Position numbers and translations under genes: made by a program. This document shows, in pieces, positions 51,536-57,393 of a stretch of DNA of 59,988 nt. The notes under the pieces are model-generated. The model was not told the DNA's origin, searched no databases, and worked only from the letters and a program-made list of their open reading frames with translations. This stretch comes from a virus, in the IMG/VR virus record IMGVR_UViG_3300025276_003682, positions 1 to 59,988 of that record; one strand, written 5' to 3'. Numbering within the stretch: the stretch's first letter is position 1; every line of letters begins with the position of its first letter.

Positions 51536-51940
51536 ATGGAACCAAAGAAAATTTATATTACCTGGGATGAGGTTAACGAATTACTGGATAGAGTATATGA
51601 TCAATGTAAAGAAGATATATCATTAGTAACAGGTGTACCGAGAGGAGGTACAATATTAGCAATACTATTTTCACATAGATTTGATATACAATATACTCCT
51701 TATATGAGTAATCATTACCCCAATATGCTTATACTAGATGATATAGCAGATTCAGGAAAAACATTCAAAGACTTAGAACAAGACTTTCCTAAACCTAAAT
51801 ACGGAGCATTACATTACAAAATCACTTCGGTATTTGAACCAGACTATTACGCAAAGGAAATAGATAAAGACTTTGGATGGATAGTATACCCTTGGGAGAA
51901 AAAAGATTCAAATACTATTCAAAATTATTTGGAGAATTAA
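51536..51940 (+). CDS. Phosphoribosyltransferase-like protein
   Basis: 134 aa. NMLILDDIADSGKTFKDLE is the PRPP-binding signature (hydrophobic strand, D-D, then S-G-K-T loop), and TGVPRGGTILAILFS is the preceding P-R-G-G pyrophosphate loop of type I phosphoribosyltransferases such as hypoxanthine/xanthine or orotate enzymes. The hood region that sets base specificity is short, so substrate cannot be assigned. Lying between queE and folE it might salvage purine bases; a role toward deazapurine intermediates would be speculative. Confidence 0.75.
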   Translation: MEPKKIYITWDEVNELLDRVYDQCKEDISLVTGVPRGGTILAILFSHRFDIQYTPYMSNHYPNMLILDDIADSGKTFKDLEQDFPKPKYGALHYKITSVFEPDYYAKEIDKDFGWIVYPWEKKDSNTIQNYLEN

Positions 51941-51957
51941 AATAAATTGCTTATATT
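51928..51957 (+). promoter_or_regulatory. Promoter TTTG-N20-TATATT before folE
   Basis: TTTG at 51928-51931 in the end of the previous gene, exactly 20 bases, TATATT at 51952-51957. The riboswitch-like RNA starts 13 bases later at 51971. Confidence 0.6.
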
Positions 51958-51970
51958 ATTATTATATTAA

Positions 51971-51999
51971 TGAGTCGTAGAACCTCAAAAAAAACAATT
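51971..51999 (+). promoter_or_regulatory. preQ1-I-like riboswitch, copy 2 (before folE)
   Basis: Stem TGAG (51971-51974) with CTCA (51984-51987) closes the 9-base loop TCGTAGAAC; seven A residues lead to C51995, which can pair with loop G51980 as in copy 1. Compared with 48881-48909 the stem has two compensatory changes (A-U to U-A, U-A to A-U), the loop differs at one position, and the tail length is identical, so structure is conserved while sequence drifts. The tail ends about 11 bases before the folE ATG. Regulation of GTP cyclohydrolase by a pathway product is biologically sensible. Ligand is inferred. Confidence 0.75.
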
Positions 52000-52006
52000 A
52001 AAATTT

Positions 52007-52720
52007 ATGCCTAAAAAGTTTATAGACGGAACAGAATTAGTAAAAGCAGGATATGCAAACGGTATATCAAGTCAATTAGCAGAGAAGCAAAAAGCAGAAG
52101 GACCTGAAGCTAGATTAACTGAACATGAGAAACAAGTAATTATAGAAAGAGCAGCAAATGCTTATGCAGATTTTCTAACTGCATTAGGATGTAACTATAA
52201 AGACGATCCTAATTCATCTGAGACCCCTCATAGAGTAGCAAAAGCATACGTTAATGATTTATGGGCAGGAAGGTATAACCCTTTAGACCGTATTACAGCA
52301 TTTCCTTCAGACGGATATGACGGTATTGTACAGGAGAGTAATATACCAGTAACGTCTATGTGTTCTCACCATCATCAAGCTATTAGAGGTACAGTAAGTA
52401 TTGCTTATATTGCTTCGGAAGATGGAAAGGTAGTTGGACTATCTAAGCTAAATAGAATAGTAGAGCAATTCGGAAGAAGAGGAGCTATTCAGGAACAACT
52501 TACTGTGGCTATACATAATGCAGTAAATAAGATATGTGAAGGTAATTTAGGAGTTGCAGTACAAGTTAATGCTACTCATGCATGTGTATCCTGTAGAGGA
52601 GTTAAACACGGTGGTGCCTCAATGCAAACAGCAAAACTAACCGGAGCATTTTTACACGAAGATTCTGCAAAAGCAGAATTTTATAAGAATATAGAATTAG
52701 CTTCAATTTGTAAACATTAA
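52007..52720 (+). CDS. folE: GTP cyclohydrolase I (FolE)
   Basis: 237 aa. The zinc site MCSHHHQA (Cys119, His122) and THACVSCRGVKHGG (Cys193) with NRIVEQFGRRGAIQEQLT are the hallmarks of GTP cyclohydrolase type IA; the usual CEHH is CSHH here. It forms 7,8-dihydroneopterin triphosphate from GTP, the entry step of preQ0 synthesis. DPNSSETPHRVAKAYVNDLW is the conserved N-terminal helix. The riboswitch-like leader upstream and the MazG-like gene downstream frame it as a regulated unit of the modification island. Confidence 0.93.
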   Translation: MPKKFIDGTELVKAGYANGISSQLAEKQKAEGPEARLTEHEKQVIIERAANAYADFLTALGCNYKDDPNSSETPHRVAKAYVNDLWAGRYNPLDRITAFPSDGYDGIVQESNIPVTSMCSHHHQAIRGTVSIAYIASEDGKVVGLSKLNRIVEQFGRRGAIQEQLTVAIHNAVNKICEGNLGVAVQVNATHACVSCRGVKHGGASMQTAKLTGAFLHEDSAKAEFYKNIELASICKH

Positions 52721-52725
52721 ATATT

Positions 52726-53247
52726 ATGGAAGGAAAACAATTATCATTATTCCCTATACTAGATCCTAAAACTGGAAAAGACTATGTACCTTTTGTTAGT
52801 GAAGTAGAAACATTTAACGACACATTTAATAAACCTAATAACTATGAACCTACTATACCGGCTAAGAAAGAATGGCAATTCGTATATGACTTCATACTCG
52901 AAGAACTTGAAGAATATAGAGAAGCTTGCGAAAACGGAGACATTGTGGAAGTTTTGGACGCTTTGTGCGACATTGCTTATGTTTCCCTTGGGAACGGTAC
53001 TATGTTACATGGTCTTAAGGATAAGATATGGCCAGCATATCAAGAGGTACAGGCAAGTAATATGTCAAAAGCTTGCAAAACTGAAGAAGAAGCCATACAT
53101 AGCGTCAGCAAAAGAACTCAGGAACAAGGTGAGGCCTGCCATTTTGAGAAGATTGATGAGGGACGGTATATTGTCTATAGAACACGTGACAGGAAAGTAA
53201 TGAAAAGCATTAATTACTTCAGACCAGACTTAAAGCAATTCTTCTAG
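52726..53247 (+). CDS. MazG-like nucleotide pyrophosphohydrolase
   Basis: 173 aa, ATG five bases after folE. FILEELEEYREACENGDIVE followed by VLDALCDIAYVSLG gives the E-x-x-E...E...D-x-x-x-D metal-binding helices of the all-alpha NTP pyrophosphohydrolases (MazG / phosphoribosyl-ATP pyrophosphatase group). These hydrolyse (d)NTPs to NMPs and pyrophosphate. In phages such enzymes are proposed to adjust host (p)ppGpp or nucleotide pools; next to folE it might also process pterin triphosphates, which is speculation. Confidence 0.75.
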   Translation: MEGKQLSLFPILDPKTGKDYVPFVSEVETFNDTFNKPNNYEPTIPAKKEWQFVYDFILEELEEYREACENGDIVEVLDALCDIAYVSLGNGTMLHGLKDKIWPAYQEVQASNMSKACKTEEEAIHSVSKRTQEQGEACHFEKIDEGRYIVYRTRDRKVMKSINYFRPDLKQFF

Positions 53248-53248
53248 T

Positions 53249-53434
53249 ATGATTGATTTAACTAAACATAAGATATATGTAGATAGTCATAAAATGGAAA
53301 TGGTGCCTCTATCTATAGCAATTAAAGCAGTTAAAGAAGCAAGTACTCCGGAAGTAGAAAAGTATGCAGAGGAGTTTGAAAAAGCAATGGCAGAATTACG
53401 TAACTCAATAAACGACATAAAATTAGATGATTAA
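53249..53434 (+). CDS. Short helical protein
   Basis: 61 aa, ATG two bases after the MazG-like stop and overlapping dpdA by 8 bases. The second half is a predicted coiled coil (VEKYAEEFEKAMAELRNSIN). The first half (YVDSHKMEMVPLSIAIKAVK) resembles a small dimerisation unit. No family recognised; co-translated with dpdA. Confidence 0.55.
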   Translation: MIDLTKHKIYVDSHKMEMVPLSIAIKAVKEASTPEVEKYAEEFEKAMAELRNSINDIKLDD

Positions 53435-54227
53435 AATAGCTCATGAAAGTCCTAAAAGTATTTTTAACGATGTACAACAGTATACAGATTATGATTACGC
53501 ATTAGTACATTTATTAGAAGAAGATGAAGAGTACTTAAACCAGTTTAAAGAAGCAGTCAAAAAAGGTAGGGAAGTTATATTAGATAATTCTATTTTTGAA
53601 TTAGAAGAAGCTTTTGATGCTGATAAATTTGCTTACTGGATTAATGAGCTAAGACCAACTTGGTATATAGTACCTGATGCATTAGAAGATACTAAGAAAA
53701 CTATGAGTCAGATGGCTAGCTGGAATATGCACTATTCAAAATCAGTATACGGTAAAAAGATAGGAGTAGTTCAAGGTAAGACATACAAGCAGATAGCAGC
53801 ATGTTACGAATATATGGATAAAATTGCTAATGTAGACATGGTCGCAATATCTTTTGACTATTCGTATTATACCGATTCTATACCTCATCCTAACAAGTAT
53901 GTTAGCTGGATGCTAGGACGTATTAAGCTACTTGGAGATTTAGTAAGAGACGGTATAATAAATGAAGATAAACCTCATCACCTACTAGGTTGTGGACTAC
54001 CTCAAGAGTTTTCTTACTATTCTCAATACCCTTGGATTTACTCCTTAGATACTAGTAACCCTGTCGTGCATGGCATTAAAGGTATACCATACGGTTCAGA
54101 TGGATTATTCTCAAAAGAAAGACAAAAGCTTCATGAACTCATTAATTTTGAAGTAGAAGATACGAATTTAATTCTAAATAATATTCATAAATTTAAATGG
54201 CTTACAAATGGAAAGAGAGCAGTATAA
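53427..54227 (+). CDS. dpdA: DNA guanine transglycosylase DpdA (7-deazaguanine insertion)
   Basis: 266 aa TIM-barrel protein of the tRNA-guanine transglycosylase superfamily. ILDNSIFELEE (Asp53) corresponds to the base-binding aspartate region, WYIVPDALEDTKKT (Asp84) and IGVVQGKTYKQ to the central strands, HHLLGCGLPQEF to the phosphate-side loop and SLDTSNPVV (Asp208) to the putative catalytic aspartate. It lacks the zinc-binding and tRNA-recognition C-terminus of tRNA enzymes, as in short phage DpdA proteins. It would exchange guanine in DNA for a 7-deazaguanine base made by FolE, QueD, QueE, QueC and QueF encoded nearby. Confidence 0.85.
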   Translation: MIKIAHESPKSIFNDVQQYTDYDYALVHLLEEDEEYLNQFKEAVKKGREVILDNSIFELEEAFDADKFAYWINELRPTWYIVPDALEDTKKTMSQMASWNMHYSKSVYGKKIGVVQGKTYKQIAACYEYMDKIANVDMVAISFDYSYYTDSIPHPNKYVSWMLGRIKLLGDLVRDGIINEDKPHHLLGCGLPQEFSYYSQYPWIYSLDTSNPVVHGIKGIPYGSDGLFSKERQKLHELINFEVEDTNLILNNIHKFKWLTNGKRAV

Positions 54228-54399
54228 GGTAGGAGATAAAGTAAAATTTAATTTTATTGGCCAAGTAGAAGTCGGGGTTATAGAAACAATAAGCGAAGGT
54301 TATGTGAACTTCTCTAGCTATAATACTAAATACAGCATCAGATGTGGAGCACATTTATATCCAATCTCTTATGAAGGTATAGAACAAATAGTAAAATGA
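54208..54399 (+). CDS. Small SH3/KOW-like protein next to dpdA
   Basis: 63 aa overlapping dpdA by 20 bases and the next gene by 4. YKVGDKVKFNFIGQVEVGVI, then YVNFSSYNTKYSIR, is a small beta-barrel pattern (KVGDKVxF...G-x-I) like SH3 or KOW domains that bind nucleic acid or protein. It may be an accessory subunit of the DNA-modification enzymes by position. No specific family recognised. Confidence 0.6.
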   Translation: MEREQYKVGDKVKFNFIGQVEVGVIETISEGYVNFSSYNTKYSIRCGAHLYPISYEGIEQIVK

Positions 54400-54938
54400 G
54401 AAAACCCTGGATAGCATTTTTCAGTCAGACCGGTTCCGAAATAGTAGATATAGCTAATGCAATAGGCTATTGGCCTGATGCTATAATAACTAACGAAAGG
54501 CCTTCAAACATTAGGAAGATAAATAATGACTTACTAGAACAGAACCTACTAGCAACAACAATAAATAAACCCTTAGTAGAGGATTATGAAGAAGTTATAG
54601 GGTTTTATAAGGATCCTGTAATAACACTACACGGATGGTTAAGAATTATGCCTCCTTCTATATGTGAAAAATATAGTATATTTAACGGACATCCAGGACT
54701 TATTACGGAATATCCAGAACTAAAAGGTAAGGATCCACAAATGAAAGCTTTTGAAGGTAAGTACCCGGTGATGGGATGTGTTCTTCATAAGGTAGTTGCA
54801 GGAGTTGATGAAGGAAAAGTTCTAGCAGAAGAGAGATTTAATGCTTTCAATATTACTGAAGAAGAGATGTGGAAGGTAACTAGAGATAGATCTCTATTTC
54901 TTTGGGTAAACTTTCTTAAAAAAGCAGTTGGAAAGTAG
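54396..54938 (+). CDS. Formyltransferase, candidate dPreQ1 formyltransferase (DpdN-like)
   Basis: 180 aa with the PurN/Fmt-type formyltransferase signature: ITLHGWLRIMPPSICEKYS, then IFNGHPGL with catalytic Asn97 and His99, and VVAGVDEGKVL with Asp138. These are the three catalytic residues of the 10-formyl-tetrahydrofolate-dependent fold. It is smaller than E. coli PurN (212 aa) and is not near purine genes; instead it is locked between dpdA and queF. A phage dPreQ1 formyltransferase named DpdN has been described for 2'-deoxy-7-(formylamino)methyl-7-deazaguanine, and this gene fits it. Identity of substrate is inferred from context. Confidence 0.75.
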   Translation: MRKPWIAFFSQTGSEIVDIANAIGYWPDAIITNERPSNIRKINNDLLEQNLLATTINKPLVEDYEEVIGFYKDPVITLHGWLRIMPPSICEKYSIFNGHPGLITEYPELKGKDPQMKAFEGKYPVMGCVLHKVVAGVDEGKVLAEERFNAFNITEEEMWKVTRDRSLFLWVNFLKKAVGK

Positions 54939-54956
54939 TTTATAATTTCGTATATT
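54927..54956 (+). promoter_or_regulatory. Promoter GTTG-N20-TATATT
   Basis: GTTG at 54927-54930 inside the end of the formyltransferase gene, exactly 20 bases, TATATT at 54951-54956. It drives the unit beginning at 54985 and ending with queF. Confidence 0.6.
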
Positions 54957-54984
54957 GTATATAAATAATAAAAGGTTATATATT

Positions 54985-55110
54985 ATGAAAAAAGAGAGTA
55001 GTTCATTTCAAAGATTAATGGTATTTTTTTTAGAGCAAAATAGAAAATACGGAGGAAACTTTGGAGTTGCAGGAATGTTTAATACATTAAATAGGTTTTA
55101 TGGTAAATAG
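54985..55110 (+). CDS. Short ORF coupled to P-loop kinase
   Basis: 41 aa (KKESSSFQRLMVFFLEQNRK, then YGGNFGVAGMFNTLNRFYGK), 28 bases after the promoter TATATT and overlapping the next ATG by 11 bases. Basic and partly hydrophobic. No family recognised; the coupling supports expression. Confidence 0.5.
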   Translation: MKKESSSFQRLMVFFLEQNRKYGGNFGVAGMFNTLNRFYGK

Positions 55111-55618
55111 AGTTGCACTAGTTGGAGCAAGTAGTACAGGTAAGACTACTGTTTACGAACTATTAAAAAATAAATTACCTAAATACGACTTTGTTAACGA
55201 ATCTACTAGAACAATAGGCTCTTATGGATTTCCTATCAATGAGAAAGGAACTGATGCTACTCAATTAGCTATTAGTTGTTTTCATTTAGAAGCTTTACTA
55301 CAACCTACCAATCAAGTACTCGATAGATGCTTTATGGATGTTGTAGTATATACAAGATTTATGGATAACGTATCAGAAGAGACGTGGAAATATATAGACG
55401 CTACTTGGAATAGGATTAAAAACGAGTACACCCACTACATTTATTTTCCTATAGAATTTGATTCTGTAGATGATGGAGTAAGAAGTGTCAATGAGCTTTG
55501 GAGAAGAGATATTGATGCTGAATTTAAAGATGTATTAGAAGGTGTAAGTCAACCTTATTTGACGATAACAGGTTCTCCTATGCAAAGAGTAGAGCAAATA
55601 TTAAAATTTATAAAATAA
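55100..55618 (+). CDS. P-loop nucleotide/nucleoside kinase-like ATPase
   Basis: 172 aa. Walker A GASSTGKT (residues 9-16), FVNESTRTIGSYGFPINEKG, VLDRCFMDVVVYTRF (Walker B/DR motif) and VNELWRRDIDAEFKD are typical of the AAA_28/NadR-like kinase group that includes nicotinamide riboside kinases and phage deoxynucleotide kinases. The D-R-x-x-x-D pattern indicates phosphate transfer to a small substrate. It sits directly before queF; a role in phosphorylating nucleosides for DNA synthesis is likely, but the substrate is not visible. Confidence 0.7.
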   Translation: MVNRVALVGASSTGKTTVYELLKNKLPKYDFVNESTRTIGSYGFPINEKGTDATQLAISCFHLEALLQPTNQVLDRCFMDVVVYTRFMDNVSEETWKYIDATWNRIKNEYTHYIYFPIEFDSVDDGVRSVNELWRRDIDAEFKDVLEGVSQPYLTITGSPMQRVEQILKFIK

Positions 55619-55622
55619 AATT

Positions 55623-56534
55623 ATGGCAAACGTTAAGAATTATCAAGAAGTAGTTGAGATTGCTTCTAAGCATTTAGGAAAAGTTGGAGGAGACGGGTAT
55701 AAGGATACATACTCTCCTGAACTGTTAGTAAAAGTACCAAGGTACTTAAATAGAGAAGGTTACGGACTTACGTCTGATAGTTTTGTAGGGGTAGATACTT
55801 GGAACTGTTATGAAGTATCTGCAATTACTACTAAAGGACTTCCGGTAGCAGGTATGTTGAAAATAGTTTGCCCTTCAGATAGTGAATATCACGTAGAATC
55901 TAAATCTATTAAGTTATACTTGAATTCTTTTAATATGACACGGATAGGAGATAATTCTGCAGACTGTATGGCAGTTATAGAAGCAAGAGTAAAGAGGGAT
56001 TTAGATGAGTTACTAGAAACTAATACTACCGTTTCTTTTTATGCCTGTGAAAGCGAAGGAATTCCTATTTCTTTTGAAGGATATTCCGATCTCGGTGCTA
56101 TAGTAGACTTAGATCAAATAGACTTTACAGCTTTCCAGTCAGATGCAAATCAATTAGCAATAGAAGATAGAGTTGATGAGCCTGTAGAGATTAAGTTAAA
56201 ATCTAACTTACTTAGATCTAACTGTAGGGTAACTAACCAGCCAGATTGGGGAGATGTATTTATCAAAATAAAAGGAAGAGACATACCTGCAGCAGATGCA
56301 CTTGCTAAGTATATTGTTAGTCATAGGACCGTTAGTCATTTTCATGAAGAGATTTGTGAAATGGTATTTAAACATCTAATGGATGCTTATAAGCCGGATC
56401 AATTGATGGTATCTTGTTTATATACTAGAAGAGGTGGATTGGATATTAATCCTATAAGAGCAACCCACCAAAGTTTGATACCGGAATTCTTTACAAACAC
56501 AGATTTTAGAATCGCTAAAACCTTAAGACAGTAG
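55623..56534 (+). CDS. queF: NADPH-dependent preQ0 reductase QueF (type II)
   Basis: 303 aa, close to E. coli QueF (282 aa) with both T-fold halves. The N-terminal half has ESKSIKLYLNSFNMTRIG (residues 92-109), the C-terminal half LLRSNCRVTNQPDWGDV with catalytic Cys201, SHFHEEICE (His241, Glu242) and LYTRRGGLDINPIRA. It reduces the nitrile of preQ0 to the aminomethyl group of preQ1. Its presence shows that the phage pathway goes beyond preQ0, which agrees with preQ1-type riboswitches upstream and with a formyltransferase acting on the amine. Confidence 0.93.
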   Translation: MANVKNYQEVVEIASKHLGKVGGDGYKDTYSPELLVKVPRYLNREGYGLTSDSFVGVDTWNCYEVSAITTKGLPVAGMLKIVCPSDSEYHVESKSIKLYLNSFNMTRIGDNSADCMAVIEARVKRDLDELLETNTTVSFYACESEGIPISFEGYSDLGAIVDLDQIDFTAFQSDANQLAIEDRVDEPVEIKLKSNLLRSNCRVTNQPDWGDVFIKIKGRDIPAADALAKYIVSHRTVSHFHEEICEMVFKHLMDAYKPDQLMVSCLYTRRGGLDINPIRATHQSLIPEFFTNTDFRIAKTLRQ

Positions 56535-56535
56535 T

Positions 56536-56802
56536 ATGGAAAATATAAAATTACAAGAGGAACTCGCTAGTTTAAGATTTGAAGGTAAGTCAGTACTAGA
56601 TGCAACATATTCACTTTTTGATTTCTTAGGACAAAAAGCAGGACCTGAATTAGGAAAAGATGTATATAAGACAGCATTAAGAGAGAAAGAACCAGTGGGT
56701 ATAAGAGAGATAAGTAATAAATCTTATACAGGTAAAGTAATGTTATATAGAAGAGAATTCTTAAAAGAGTATTTTGATGGAAAAAGAAACAGTAGAGTTT
56801 AA
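56536..56802 (+). CDS. Hypothetical protein after queF
   Basis: 88 aa, ATG one base after the queF stop (TAGTATGG). Helical, charged protein (KLQEELASLRFEGKSVLDAT; SLFDFLGQKAGPELGKDVYK) with a basic end. It overlaps the next gene by 26 bases if that starts at ATG 56777. No family recognised. Confidence 0.55.
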   Translation: MENIKLQEELASLRFEGKSVLDATYSLFDFLGQKAGPELGKDVYKTALREKEPVGIREISNKSYTGKVMLYRREFLKEYFDGKRNSRV

Positions 56803-57034
56803 CGAACTTATAGCAAGAAGAATACCTCCAGGGGATAAATGGGAACTAGTCATCGATAAGAAAAATGTTATCAATGGCTTAGTACCGACCTTAAATCAGT
56901 ATATGCGTAAAACTGAATTTAAAGGGCATTATAGGTTAGAACCTTTGAATAGTAAATTATTTGCTATAAAAACAAAAGAGGTAACTATAGAGGAACCGGA
57001 ACCAGAAAAGTTTGATCTTTATGGAGAATATTAG
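56777..57034 (+). CDS. Hypothetical protein
   Basis: 85 aa from ATG 56777; a TTG three bases earlier is in frame but less likely. It begins EKETVEFNELIARRIPPGDK and ends in an acidic EEPEPEKFDLYGEY tail, giving a mixed alpha/beta look. Last gene before a terminator. No family recognised. Confidence 0.55.
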   Translation: MEKETVEFNELIARRIPPGDKWELVIDKKNVINGLVPTLNQYMRKTEFKGHYRLEPLNSKLFAIKTKEVTIEEPEPEKFDLYGEY

Positions 57035-57039
57035 GAGAG

Positions 57040-57063
57040 AAGTTGCTTAATTGCAACTTTTTT
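57040..57063 (+). terminator. Intrinsic terminator before the polymerase unit
   Basis: AAGTTGC (57040-57046) pairs with GCAACTT (57053-57059) across TTAATT and is followed by a T6 run (57058-57063). The stem's 5' arm also contains the GTTG box of the next promoter. Confidence 0.8.
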
Positions 57064-57071
57064 CTTATATT
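57042..57071 (+). promoter_or_regulatory. Promoter GTTG-N20-TATATT overlapping terminator
   Basis: GTTG at 57042-57045 in the terminator stem, exactly 20 bases, TATATT at 57066-57071, 24 bases before the ATG at 57096. Terminator and promoter are thus fused in 32 bases. Confidence 0.6.
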
Positions 57072-57095
57072 ATATTATATTAAAACGGTTATATT

Positions 57096-57392
57096 ATGTC
57101 AAAAGCAGAAAATCATTACAAAGAATGGCCATTGGAGGAATGTCGACTTTATTTCGATAGATACCTTTCAATGATTAAAAACAAAGACGTAAAAGTTGTA
57201 CGAGAACTCTTAGCAGAAGAGTTCGGTAGGACTAGAAGTTCTATTGGGTTTAAAGAAAGAGAAGTTATCGGAGTATTAACTAACGGCGAAGAAGGGATCT
57301 ACACTTACGGTGAGAACATGATTAAAGCTACTAACGAGGCTTTAGAAAAATCCGGAATGTCAGTTACAAGATTTAAAATTTTATTTGAATAG
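57096..57392 (+). CDS. Hypothetical protein before DNA polymerase
   Basis: 98 aa, basic and helical (WPLEECRLYFDRYLSMIKNK; VVRELLAEEFGRTRSSIGFK), with an L-A-E-E-F-G-R-T-R-S-S-I segment that looks like a helix-turn-helix recognition region. It could be a small DNA-binding regulator, though the support is only this pattern. Its TAG ends one base before the polymerase ATG. Confidence 0.55.
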   Translation: MSKAENHYKEWPLEECRLYFDRYLSMIKNKDVKVVRELLAEEFGRTRSSIGFKEREVIGVLTNGEEGIYTYGENMIKATNEALEKSGMSVTRFKILFE

Positions 57393-57393
57393 T

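Noticed and set aside
52844-53200. 118-aa rightward ORF within the MazG-like gene
   Set aside because: Out-of-frame shadow of a gene with recognisable pyrophosphohydrolase motifs; no start context and no motif of its own.
57385-57393. TTG start of the DNA polymerase at 57385
   Set aside because: An ATG nine bases later immediately follows the upstream stop codon and gives the usual N-terminus; the TTG lies inside the preceding gene.
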